Shown in pieces: positions 24,266 through 36,350 of a DNA stretch of 64,000 nt (position 1 is the first letter of the stretch; each line of letters opens with the position of its first letter). Below the pieces are notes generated by a model that was given only the letters and a program-made list of their open reading frames with translations, made no database searches and was not told the origin of the DNA. The position numbers and the translations under genes are program-made. The stretch comes from Dioscorea cayenensis subsp. rotundata (taxonomy: Eukaryota; Streptophyta; Magnoliopsida; Dioscoreales; Dioscoreaceae), in assembly GCF_009730915.1 (NCBI RefSeq), contig NC_052471.1, positions 29,546,185 through 29,610,184 of the forward strand. Direction: 5' to 3'.

Positions 24266-25383
24266 ATAAGTAACCTTTTACTAACTTTTTGAATACGAAA
24301 CGAAAGATAGAGTTTGAAGCTGGTGAAGTGAAAGTGGGAAGGAAGAGATATATATATATATATATATATAGAAGGTTTTGATTGGATTCTATGAATAATA
24401 GGATTCTTCATACACCTAATTATACAACCTAAATATAGGTGTATGAAGAATCCGTGCATGCTTGTATAGTTAGGGTATGAAGAATCCAATTCTTCATGGC
24501 ATCAAATGCACCCCGTATAATTAGCAGCATGGTTGTATATATCTCTTCCTTTCCATTATCTAAGCAAAACCCTTTATAATTAGGTGTATGAAGAATCCAA
24601 TGTATTTAAATTAATTTTTTTAATTTTTTAAGCAAAATTTGGATTTAACTATTTAATTAAAAAATAAATTTGTGTTTTCATATTCAAATATATTATTTAA
24701 ATTAATTTTTTAATAAATTAAAAAAATTACATTATTTTTTTAAGCAAAATTTGGGTTAAGTAATCAAAGAGTTTTTGTTATTATAATATAAATAAAAAGC
24801 CACACTTATATATTGCTTAAAAAGTTGTTTCATTAAAGGTTTAATAATTTTAAAAGTTAAAATTTTAAAATTTGTGTTTTCATATTCAAATATATTCTTT
24901 AAAATTAATTTTTTTAATAAATTAAAAAATACATATTTTTTTAAATAAAATTTGGGTTAAATAATCAAAGGGAAAAGATAATTTGTTAATTATAAAAGAA
25001 ATAAGGGATTTAAATTAAAAAAACACACTTATATATTTTTTTAAAAATTATTTAAAAGTTTAATAATTTTTTTTAAAAAAAATTTGGTCAAAAAAACCAA
25101 AGAATAAGCCAACTTATTGATTAGAAAACAATTCAAGGGTTAAAATAAAAAAAATCAGGATTTTTTATTTAAAAATGCCACGTCAGCAGCCCAGTCAGCA
25201 CATCACATCACCACCCGTGATGTGATGGTCCTAGGGCCATTTTGACAATTAAAATGGCCCTATGGCCATTTGGTTTAATTAAAAAAAAGGAGGGCCATTT
25301 TATTAAATGGCCCTATAATATTTAACCAAGCAATGGACTTTTTCTAGGTGAGTACCCATGAAATATAGGGCTATTAAAAATTA

Positions 25384-28168
25384 GATAAATTACATAATTG
25401 ATCACTAAACTATACACTGATTTTTATTTTGATCACTAAATTAAAAAAAAAAAAAATCTATTTTACTCACTTAACTTATAAATTCTATATAATTTGTCTA
25501 CAACATTAATGACGATCTAACATGGCTCACGATGTCATTATGAGCTTGCCACAACATCTCAATCCCCAATGCCACATAGCTAAAGAAAGTTTTTCTCTTT
25601 TATTTCTTTCTCCATTCTCCTTTCTTCCTCCATTCTTTCTCTTCTCCTTCTCAAACCCTGTCAACCTAATCACACTGTGCCCAATCTAACCAACATGGCG
25701 TTGGTCGGTAGAGTAAGGGATCACCAGAATGGTGGCCATGAGGATGAGGAGACTGAGGTATGTTCCCTTTCTTTTCTTTTAATTCTTCCTCTCTCTCTCA
25801 TTTCCCCTTTATATTCCTATATTTTACACCCATTATACTAAGACAATTTATATTTCCTTCAAACTTTTGATGTCAAAGGTTAGCATTAATCTTTGATTTG
25901 TTTGAAAGATAGGATGGAAGGTTGGTGTTGGGGGTTTCCCAGTAATGCAACAGTGTAAAATTCAATTAAAGGCACTGTAGCAATCCTACTATCCATGGCA
26001 TTATAGCAATATTACTGTTTACCGTGCTGTCTGTTTATAGGCACACACCAACTACAGGATTTCTCAGCTAACCCTTTGCGGACTCTCTGCGAGCGCACAC
26101 TGGCAACAACATTCTTTAGCTATAGTAAATTTATTGCATAAAAGTTACTATTCACCCAACTTTAGCATCGTTACTGTTCAAGTGTTTTTGCATACGGGTG
26201 CACACTGCCCACAAAAACGCTCTACCAAGTCTATACGATCTCTGTGCTACCGCACGCTACCCGCATAGTGTTCTGCTAAACTTGTAAAGATTCTATAATG
26301 CTTGTATGACCTTCCTAGCCAGATCCAATACACCTTTTCAAACATTCAAAACAAACTTAAAATACTACCAAACCCCTCATTATGAATTAGAATGAGATGA
26401 GCAAATATACTACAAGCAAACACCGAGGTTTTTACGTGGAAAACCCTTCGAATCAAGGGAAAAATCACGGAACTCTTTAGAGCTACTTGAAATAAGTTTC
26501 ACTATATCGACTAAGGGATGACAAGAGTCTTATCTAGCTATAACTAGAGGAATAACAACAATGCATCAACAAGAAGAGTTTCATGTAACAAGCATCAAGA
26601 AAAAGATAGAATGAGGAAGCAAACCCTAAGGTCGAGAAGAGCAACTTGCATGGATCACTCTAATGATTTTGGATAAACTCTGACACCAATTTGTCGATCA
26701 ACCTCTTGCCCTAGCGCAACCCTCTCTATCTTTCTTTTCTTCTTGGTTCCCCCTTTTTCTTCTCTTCAATTTCACTCTCATATCTAACCCTCATCCTGAT
26801 AATGGAACCATATCATCCAAGCCTCTCCCCTTGTAAATTACTCTTATGCCCTCCATAAGTTGACATAGTTTTTAATCATGGGCTTGAAGCCCATTTATTC
26901 ATCCAACCTACCAAAATGGGCTGGACTCAACAGTTGGCCACCCATATAATGAAGCCATGAAAGCAAGATTAACATTTTGGAAGAACTCATCATGGCATGT
27001 TCAACATCTGCATGAATACTAACATAACCAAATGAAAGCATCCTCCACCTTGCCATTCAGTACAACTCCTTTGAGACTGCACTGAATTCTTAGAAGCTTG
27101 AAGTAATTGATGATGATTTTGATGAGTTTTTAAGCCTCCTAGTTGAATTTGATACTTTGCTTTTCTTTATCTTTTATTTTGGAAGTATATCTAGATTCAT
27201 ATTTTCAAATCCTAGTGAAGACTGTTGAAGAAAGTTAAATGGCATGAAGCTAAATGGAGGAGAAGTTGGTCAAAATTGTAATAAATGTTTTAGTGCTTTA
27301 TTAGTAGTTAATGTATATTTTTTAGTGAATGTCCGAAAGTCAATGAATGATTTATTCTATGCATTCTTAAGAGTTAGTTAACATATTTAATTAATGTATG
27401 TTAGAAGTCAATTATAATTAGTTTCATGTATGGAGAACATGGGGTCATCTTCCAAGTTATGCAAGTGAAAGTCTGGTGTTACGTTGTTGTTGTCTGATGA
27501 AAGAGAACAACATCTGTGAATGTTCTTATGCCAAATACTTTTTAATCTTTTACATATGATTTCTACATCCTTTTGTTCTACTGTTACATAAGTTTATAGG
27601 ATTGGCTGTTTAAGATCATCTGTAACTTGATGCCTCGGAGTTGTACTCGATAGAATTTAGATTCATGACATCTTGCATGAATTTAATTATATTCTCTGAT
27701 GATTATAATAAATAACTAATTTTGGACCTATCTTCTTTTTGTTTCAAGTTACTTTTGCCTTTAGGAATGAAATTTAATTGTTGGAACAAAAAAAAGGGGA
27801 ACATACCTCAGCCTTCTCATCCTCGGGGCCACCATCCCTGCCACCGTTCCGATTATCCCTTACTTTACCGATCGACACCATGTTGGTTAGATTGGGTACA
27901 GTGATTAGGTTCCAGGGATTTGAAAAGGAGAGGAAAAAGAAAGGGAAAAGGAGAAAGAAATTAAAAAGGAAAAACTTTCTTTAGCCACATGGCAATGGAG
28001 GGCTTAGATGATGTGGCGAGCCACGTCGAATCGTAGTTAATGCAGTAGGTGATGGTGACTAGATTGAAAGGAATTCATAAGTTCAGTGATCAAAATAGAA
28101 ATTTTTTTTAGTTTAGTAATAAAATAAGAATTCATGTATAATTTAGTGATTAATTATGTAACTTATCC
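25384..28168. mobile_element. Mutator-like element with ~380-bp terminal inverted repeats
   Basis: Left repeat 25384-25770 and right repeat 27790-28168 are diverged inverted copies. They begin GATAAATTACATAATT and (inverted) GGATAAGTTACATAATT, and both contain CCACAT.GCTAAAGAAAGTTTTTC. Each repeat carries a short open frame starting with ATG and ending at a GTATGT donor-like site: 25695-25757 on + (21 codons) and 27807-27881 on - (25 codons). Target duplications are only suggested (TTAAAAA on both sides). The interior has no transposase. It includes a block at about 26400-26540 with GTTTTTACGTGGAAAACCC, a phrase common in plant repeats, and otherwise non-coding DNA. It was probably moved by an unlinked transposase. 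Confidence 0.7.
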
Positions 28169-28251
28169 TTAAAAAAATTGTCAAATTTCATTAGACTTTC
28201 CCCTAATTAACTCTTCCTGAATCATTCCACTTTAATGAAACTTTTAGATCA

Positions 28252-28287
<36 letters not shown>

Positions 28288-28402
28288 GATAACTTTAAAA
28301 AGATGCTATATGATCAGAGTAACAAGCAAGAATTCAACAATCAAATGGGAATAGAAAACAAAATTGGTTTTAAGGATAATACAAATAGATAGTAAATTAT
28401 AA

Positions 28403-31400
28403 TCATGCAGCTGGAAGTCTTTCATATGGATCACTGAATGCTTTATTGTTACCCGGACGAGAAAACACAATCTGCAAAAGAACACAAAAACTACTTCTCA
28501 TACATTAATTCTCACACACACATAAATATATATATACATATATTTTTATTTTTATATATTTTATAGGATGTATATTTTCAGGACCTTAATTAGTTTTCAA
28601 TAAAATTAATTGAAAAAATTAATTACCTGATAATTTCCAAGAGTGCGAGTCTTAAAACCAGCTGCACAGTAAATGAAGTAGTATTCCCATGTCCTTATGA
28701 ACTTCTCATCAAAACCAAGTGAAAGAATTTTACTGAAAAACAAATAAAAATCACCAAAAAAAAAAAGTTGTTCATCATTTCATTTGTATTTAATATTGTT
28801 TCAATTTGTATATTTAGTTTTTATATTATCAACATACCATCTTTTCGCCATGAAATTATCCCTCCAACATCTTAATGTTTGGTAGTAATGTATGCCGATG
28901 TTTTCCAGGTGCTCAACACTAAAATATGCATGAAATTCTTCTTAGTTTCACAAAGACTAAAGCACACAAACATATTTAAACTATATATAAAGAGGATCAT
29001 TCATCTATGGACGTCAATTATCAGCCACTGGATCTCTCGATCCAACGACCAATATTGATTAACAGTAGTTAATATAGTGTTTCAATACATACTACTGTTG
29101 TTTATCAATATCGGCCATTGGATCGAGATCCGATCCAATGGCTGATGATTAAACGTTCATAGATTTCTTATATATGGACATCCATAGAAGATGTTTGAAT
29201 AGTTACCAAAGTCTAGATGAAGAGGCCATGACAGATGTGATTCTGCTGAGAGAAGGGAGACAACCTCCAGGGAAAATATATTCCTTAATAAAATCAGAAC
29301 TTCTCCGATATTCATCGTATCGATCATCCGGAATTGAGATGAACTGCAGCATTGTAATATGACTAAATTAGGCATTCACATTTTCTGAGAACTAATCATA
29401 AGTTTGAGATTTCAATAATATTTTTTACCTGCAAAACAAATACTCCATCCTCAGCTAAAATTGAATCACAATAACTGAAGAACTCTCCCATGTATTCATG
29501 GCCTACTGCTTCAATCATCTCACTAATATTTGTGTATATATATATACATAGTTATTGTTAATGGAAAAATAGATGCATGTTAGGAAGAAGTTCAGTTTAG
29601 TGATCATGTTACCAAGATATAATCCTGTCATATTTGTGGGACATTGGTAATTGACGATAATCGCATAGACGGAATGTTATTCGGTCCTGCAAAATATACA
29701 CAAACTTGATTTCATATATAAAGCATTGCATTGAAGATTATGTATTTGTAAGAAAACCAACCTCTAAACCAGCATCTTTGACTCTTCTTTGTGCATAATG
29801 TAGTTGTTCTTTGGATAAGGTTATGCCGGTATATTTGCAACCAGTTTGCTTCACAACTTCAATGGCTAGACTTCCCCAACCACAACCGATCTCGAGAATT
29901 TCATGCTGGCTACTTATTCTGGCCTTGATGGTGAAGAGAAATTAAAGAAATAAGTCAGAAAAGAAACTAATAAGAGCTATAGCTGCAAAATATTCTACTA
30001 CTCACCTTCTCAATTAAGAGAGAAATTTTTCGTATTTGTGCAACTTTCAAATCTTCATTCTCTGACTGTAAAGTTGCATTCAGGAAAACACAAATCAGGA
30101 CAGAGTAAGGTTGTGATTATGAACTTGTTTTATTAGTATGGACTATAGAGAAGTGCATGAACCTTAAATATTGCTGACGAATATGTCATTGTTTCATCTA
30201 AAAACAGATAGAAGAAGTCATTACTCTACAAACAGAAAAAAAAGAAAAAGAAAAAGAGTATGTCAATTTGTATAAATTTATTTCCCTTAAAATCTACCCC
30301 CTTAAGGGAAAAATATATGAGAACTATCAAACAAGATACATACCAGATCATAATGCTGAGAAATATTTCGACGGGCTTGTGTAACACTGTTTTGCCTTGA
30401 AATATGTCGGAAAAAGTATCTAGCAGATGCAACTCCAGCTGTAAGAAGTAATGGTGTCCACCACCCTCTGTTCATGTTATTGAGAATATCATTCCATATA
30501 TAAATTCAAGGAATACATGCATATTATTCATTTAGTTTGATCTAAATGCAAAACACAGAGAGAAGAAACCTGTTAGTGGTCTTTCCAGAAGAATTCTTCA
30601 AATCCCTATTGGCAATTAGAATCTACAGGTGAAAAAGGACAACAGTCAAGTTACCCAAGAGAGTAAAATACTGAACTGCATTTCATCGAACTTGGTTACC
30701 GTGAAAAAATCTAGAAGTCCTTCTTGCTCATCAACAAAAGAAAAATAGCCATTAATGTATGCATCTGCAAGGCCTAAGTCAGCTTCTGTTGCAACCTGTT
30801 AGGAGGTTTAAAGATTGAGTTTTGGTGGAAAGTTACATTATAAAGAAACAAAATAAGGCCTGCAAGTTATGTAGGAAACCAACCTTCCAGTAAAACAAGG
30901 GATTGTGCACTTTTAAAACTGATTTTATCTGCCTTATCTTATCTTCCCTATCAAAAACAAAAATTGTACCACCTTCTTCTAGTAACCTATAATTAGCAGG
31001 AAGAAGAAAGTTTTGTGAAATTTCAAATGTGAACACTAGCAAAAACAAGTTTAATTAATCATTTTGAGGCTTATAACTAGCAAACTCACGTTAGAGAACC
31101 AGTAACTACATATTTTTCCAGAAATTTAGTAATGATAGCTCGAGCTCCAATTTCAGACCATGAAAGCACCATGTGTTTTGGGTTTCTTAGAGGTATATAG
31201 TCTTTGCTGAGCACACTGTTTGCTGCAACTATGCCAGCCTGAAAAAAAAGATAAAGTATTTATCAGCTCATGCCAAAGTACACAGATTCTATTTCATGAT
31301 ATGTCAAACTAGATATCAAATACATATGCCTCATTTTTCTTGGTAAAGTGTTTTTGGAATGACAATATATCTCTGAAACAAAAATTACAAACCTTTAATC

Positions 31401-33886
31401 CATCCTCATGGAAACCATACCCTGAAGAAAAGAAACATAAAATTAATCACCAACTTTCTTTTTTTGAAGAACTTTGTTTGAATGAGGTTAACACAACAAT
31501 ATATTACCTTGGTATGCCCCACAAAACCAAATTCCTCTTTTTCCCTGTATTTTGTCAAGTTCAAGAGAAGCTTTGGATGCTGCAACTGAAGGTATTGGAT
31601 GGCTAGTTTGCCATTTAAGTATAGTATGTTTTGGGACAAACTGAGTATTGAGTGTCACTAGGAAAGGTAAATCAGTAGAACCGAGATTCTGCAATGTCAT
31701 TCAAGAAAATTGAGTCATTTAAGCATTCAGAACATATGTACAAATTTCCAACAAAGATTGCACTATACACCTGAAGTAAATTGAGCCAGTATGTAAGGCA
31801 TGCACCCTTGCTTGAAGTTCCAAGAAAATTCCAGGCACTCCATGCTGATGGATTTTTTGGCATCAAACTTGTATCCCGATGAACATATACATCACTGTCG
31901 ATATGTTTAAAGAGAAAATAAAATGAAATTATAGCAACCAAAGTACCACTAATGTTTTAGCATATGTAAACACATAAAACCTTAGCTTCCTAAATACAAG
32001 ATGAATTCATTTAACCATAAGTAAGTTCATGTCTTCTTATAGTGATAATTGGTGTTAAAAGGCTGGAATTTATAAGTTGTATTCAACTTGAGACATTCCA
32101 AATCGAATCAAAGTTCTTAATCGGCAAGCATACTGAAAAAAGAATGCAAAGGAAATGAAAATAAGTACCTGTAGGAATACTGAAAAGCACCAAGTACTCT
32201 GGTTTCCTCATATGTAGCTTGATTTCCTAAAATTTCCAAAGCCTCAGGCGCATGTACACTGATTACACATGCATCATATGTTTCTTCCGAATGGTCTGGA
32301 CCATGCACACAACAACCTGCATGAACAATGCACTTCAGCAAAAGAGTCTTATCTTGTCTTCTAAATAATTGAAAAGCACAAAAATCAATTTTCGATGATT
32401 GCTTAGTTAATTGAGTTCATATCTCTGACACAATAAACCTTTTTTAGTTTTCATTCTGCAAGAAAGCGATCAAATTTATACAGTCTAGCAGTATTTGATT
32501 ACATTCAAATAGAAGCATATATAAATTAAACCACTTGTCAAAGAGACTTCTTACCAGCATTTGTACTTGTTATGGATTTTACTTCAAATCCAGTTCTTAT
32601 TTGGCATGATCTACTCTCCAGTTCTTGTCTGACCTGCCAGATCATTCACCAAGAAAAATCAAAGAATAAAATCATCAGAACAGGAAACACTAATATGAAT
32701 TAGTAATAAGAGAAAAGCAACTGCACCTTCTTGACATAAGAATGTGAACGTGACTTAACAGTCAACCATTGAGGGCGCCCAAAAAGCTGATGCATGAATC
32801 AAGTTTCAGAGGAAATACAAACAGTATCACAATCTTGTAATTGGATGCAACACAAGCTGAACAAACAAGAGACCTGAAGAAGGTGATGATTTCGACAAAA
32901 TGAAAGAACTGAGAAAGCAGAGAAGTTCATGACTCCTTCTGAAGAGCATGACCAGATAGAAGCACATATTGGAACCTACAAACCAATGATGAAAAGATCA
33001 TAACCCACAACAAGATGCAAAGATGAAATTATACAATATCAAGCTCACAAGGTAAGCCTTCTGAAACAACTGAGAGTATCCATGAGACTTAATGAAGTGC
33101 TCCAATGTCTCACTACGGTCCATGTCAGGGTTATTCTCAAGCTTCTGAAGATAACTACATACATACAAAAGTATCATAGAAACAGTATATCATATTGATA
33201 CGAAACTAATAATACAAACTCTTAACACAATATTGCAGATGAGAATTATATGGAATTAATTACTTGAGAGTGTCTTCCTTGAACTTGAGGATTTCACTGA
33301 TCATTTTCAAGAAGTAAGGATTGAGAGCATTTCTCTTCTGAGCCAAGAGGCCAGCAAGCCCATTCCGGCTACCCCATTCACAACCCTTGCCTTCATCCAA
33401 GCTCACAGAGAAGGACATATCTGATCTCTCAATCTCAACTCCAAGTTTCTCAAAAAACTCCATCATGTTTGGGTACGTCACCTGCATATATCAACTTTGC
33501 ATGCAATGCATGAACAACTCACCAACCAAGAAATGTTTTTTTCTCATGCATTGTCTGATTTAAAAAATATATACATATACGCAATGGGTGCTAATTTTAA
33601 ATTTTATTTTACTTCAATAAATTTGTGATTTATCCATTTTTATAAAAAAAAAATTATTTTATTTAAATTTTAAAAATTATTATAAGAAAAATCTGGAAAA
33701 ACAAAAATTATTATAATTGATTCATTTGATTGGCACCACATATATATACCTTGTAAAAAAAAGCTGAATTTACATATATCTTAAAAAAAAAATTAAAATA
33801 AATAAATTACAAATTTATTGCAAATAAACTCTAAGAGCCACAAACTGAGAACAACAGAAATTTCTTGCAATCAAAAATTTTTCTTT

Positions 33887-33917
<31 letters not shown>

Positions 33918-35793
33918 TATATCTAGGAAAATAAAATTCTTGCACCTATATACATATATACATACATACATGTATGCATGCATACATGTATATCTACACA
34001 AGTTCAATCAATATATATCTTAGATGGCAAATTGATAAAGTACTTTTTACATCCATTATATATCCAAAACATTGAAGTCAGGAGAAAATTATTTTTTAAT
34101 TTTTTTTATAGAAAGTCATTAAATAGTTTAATATCAAAACCATATGGATTTGTGTCGGACTAGTTGGGTGGTTATCTCAAAATGGCTTGAGACAACAAGT
34201 CTAACAAATTCCACATTATTCAAACAGTAATTTATTGAGATTAATAACTCATGGTTAGCTGTCAAAAGGCATATAATATAAAAAATATTAATTTTTTTGG
34301 GTCAAAGTTAGAAGTGTGTGTCAATCATATTTTATTATAAAATAATTTTTTTAATTAAAATATTATATATATATATATATAGAATAGTTTCTTCAATCAA
34401 AATATCTACACAAGATATGTTTTTTTTTTTTTGGGAAAGCACAAGATATGTTGCATGGTCTTCATGCATGCGCGATGCACAACATAGAAGACCATGACTT
34501 GGAAAAAAGAGAAGCCAAGTGATGTGGCCATGTTTGCATCCACAGAACTAGGAGGTTAGCCAATGGCTGTTGTCTTTCCAAATCAACACACCACCCACCA
34601 CCAATAAAAAACAAAAACCAAAACTTGACATACATGAATGTATATTTTCATAAGTTTTACATTACATATGTATTGTATATATTTTTTTTATAAATACGAC
34701 AAGCGCAACAGTCGGGATATATGCACAGCCGAAAATTAATCATTCGACAGTGTATCCTCACCCAGTCGCACTATGCATTGAGTGGGATTTAAACCAATGC
34801 TTTATCCATTAGGTTAACTCAATGTTAGCTCTGTTGTAAATTTTAAAATTATACATATATATACTAATATTTTTAAAAATATATAATTATAAAAAAAAAT
34901 CAATTAATACCATATTATTTTTAAAAATAGATGGAGAATAAATAGAATATCGTTTATACCCTTAATACAAATATCTGTGGACATTAAACAATAAAAATAT
35001 AATTACATAGATTATATATTTATATACTTAATAAATGTATATCATGTGTATATACATATAAGATAAAATAATTTAATTATTTTATACAATAAATCATAAC
35101 TAAAGTGGTATATATGCATAAGAATCTTTATTATTTATTTTTTATGTTACTATAGATTTTTTCAGAAGTATATATATATATATATATATATATCAATTAA
35201 ATAAGGAAATATATTATATTATATATATTAATATCTATTTTCATCATACTTCCCTCTTTCTTCTTTCGAGAGAATTTTTTCATTTTTAGTAAACTTTTTT
35301 TAAAATATATTTTTTTTTTAAAAAAAAATAATCCTACTCATTCATAGTACATCAATTTTTAAATACATTCAAACATAAAAATAAATAAATAAATAAATAA
35401 AAATAAATAAATCAAAGCAGATATATTTTACCAGCTTATTATGAGATCAAATTTAAACATCAATATTTTAAAATAAATAAATAAATAAATAAAAGCAAAG
35501 ATCAATGGCGAGATAGAAACGGAGAGGAAGAAGAGGGAGGGATCATAGAACTTCATTGAAGACGATCGATGAAGAGGAAATCAATCAATCAATCAAAGTG
35601 AAAGCGAGAAAGAACTGACCCGATTGAAGACCATAAACCCTAGATCGATGTCAAGCCCATCGACATTGACGGTGCGAGCATGGCCGCCGAGATAGGGTTC
35701 CTTATCGTATAGAACCACGTCGGCGCCGGACTTTGATAACTCGTACGCCGCCGCCAGACCACTGATCCCAGCTCCCACCACCGCCACCCTCAT
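28403..35793 (-). CDS. Cyclopropane fatty acid synthase (FAD/amine-oxidase-like plus SAM methyltransferase), intact copy B
   Basis: Adds a methylene group from S-adenosylmethionine across the double bond of phospholipid-bound oleate, giving cyclopropane fatty acids. Twenty-four exons, - strand: 35620-35793, 33264-33481, 33049-33154, 32874-32975, 32727-32786, 32555-32633, 32169-32316, 31771-31894, 31508-31688, 31393-31421, 31090-31238, 30884-30986, 30700-30795, 30570-30622, 30344-30467, 30163-30225, 30006-30065, 29762-29923, 29613-29686, 29429-29522, 29207-29343, 28838-28918, 28627-28732, 28403-28471. The phases close to 863 codons plus TGA, normal for plants. The N-terminal half is an FAD-linked oxidase-like domain (VAVVGAGISGLAAAYELSK, dinucleotide fold, then YLGGHA). 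The C-terminal half is the methyltransferase (LEIGCGWGSLA in exon 18, CEMIEAVGHEY in exons 19-20, RPGNNKAFSDPYERLPAA end). Intron 1 is 2.1 kb. The leader contains a GA run (35881-35902). Partial tandem copy A lies downstream at 11907-20037. Confidence 0.95.
29002..29165. mobile_element. Small fold-back element in intron 21 of the intact synthase
   Basis: Inverted halves: ATCTATGGACGTCAATTATC at the left, and its inverted counterpart with GATGATTAAACGTTCATAGAT at the right. CCATTGGATC/GATCCAATGG and AATATTGATTAACAG/CTGTTGTTTATCAATAT lie within. The corresponding intron of copy A (12569-12660) lacks it, so it was inserted after the duplication or lost from A. The phrases resemble the TA-flanked miniature elements elsewhere in the window. 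Confidence 0.65.
33540..35590. other. Intron 1 of the intact synthase, AT-rich with repeats
   Basis: No coding signal. It contains TA runs (33903-33915, 34365-34381, 35171-35193), AAAT tetranucleotide runs (35375-35410, 35470-35490) and a SINE-like piece (34682-34830). Confidence 0.5.
34682..34830 (-). mobile_element. tRNA-derived SINE-like sequence
   Basis: Read on the - strand, the head contains TTAACCTAATGG (box A-like) and, about 25 bp on, GGTTTAAATCC (box B-like). The sequence then runs to a GCGCTTGTCGTATTTATA end and an A-run. The GCGCTTGTCG end recurs in a separate piece at about 46890-46905 on the same strand. No target duplication was identified. Confidence 0.45.
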
Positions 35794-36100
35794 CCCTCTC
35801 TCTTACTCTTCTTCTTCTTCTTCTTCTTCTCTTCAATCCCAATAATCAATCCCCAATCACCGCCATTGTTGAACCCCAGAGAGAGAGAGAGAGAGAGAGA
35901 GACGAAGAGGAAAAGAGAAGACGAAAAGAGTGATTTTTAAAGCGTTGAAGAAGGAACGAGAAGGATAAGAGCATTGGTCCGTATGTGCTGTAGCTCCTTT
36001 AACCAATCACATTTTGACACGTCAGCCTCCACTGCCAACTCACCATTCAAGCAGAAACTCTCTTACAAAGTTCTTGGTATTTTTTTTTTTTTGTGTAGTA
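35794..36100 (-). promoter_or_regulatory. Upstream region of the intact synthase
   Basis: CTT/GAA-rich leader (35806-35835), a perfect GA run at 35880-35902, then a stretch of mixed composition to 36060. The GA/CT microsatellite in the leader is typical of plant 5' untranslated regions. No TATA box was assigned with confidence. Confidence 0.45.
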
Positions 36101-36350
36101 CACTAAATTATTGAATCAAAATAATTATTTAAGTTTAATTTTATTTTATCATGTGGTTATTCGATAGTTTTTGGTTTATTTTTTATAAAGTAGATGCTGG
36201 AAATTCATTGTTTGGCCAACTGATAATTCCATCATGACAGAGAATTTTCAACATCAGATCATCAAAAATAGACCAGATTCCTTTGGTGACCACTAGTGAA
36301 ATAAAATTAAAATTAGGTAACCATTTTGATTAAAATTGAAGTTTGGACCA
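36101..36350. mobile_element. Miniature Mutator-like inverted-repeat element
   Basis: Left end CACTAAATTATTGAATCAAA with AATTATTTAAGTTTAATTTT. Right end, inverted, has TTCAATTTTAATCAAAATGG with CCTAATTTTAATTTTATTTC. The arms are about 60 bp and diverged. This 'cactaaatt...' style of end is shared with 40635-40969 and 25384-28168. No coding capacity; no clear target duplication. Confidence 0.4.

Larger units (their letters stand above)
22337..25313. mobile_element. Fold-back Mutator-like element, ~1 kb inverted arms
   Basis: The two halves are near-perfect inverted copies. The left arm runs from GGGCCATTTAATAAAATG at 22337 to about 23990, and the right arm from about 24273 to 25313. Without the hAT insertion (22403-22982) the left arm is about 1.07 kb, matching the right arm's 1.04 kb. 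Smaller inverted copies of GGATTCTTCATACACCTA lie within each arm. The ~280-bp centre (23991-24272) encodes on the - strand a fragment resembling the N-terminal region of Mutator-like transposases. No clean 9-bp target duplication was found, so the outer ends may extend slightly further. A match of GGGAACTCAT (left) to GGGTACTCAC (right, inverted) suggests this. Confidence 0.75.
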
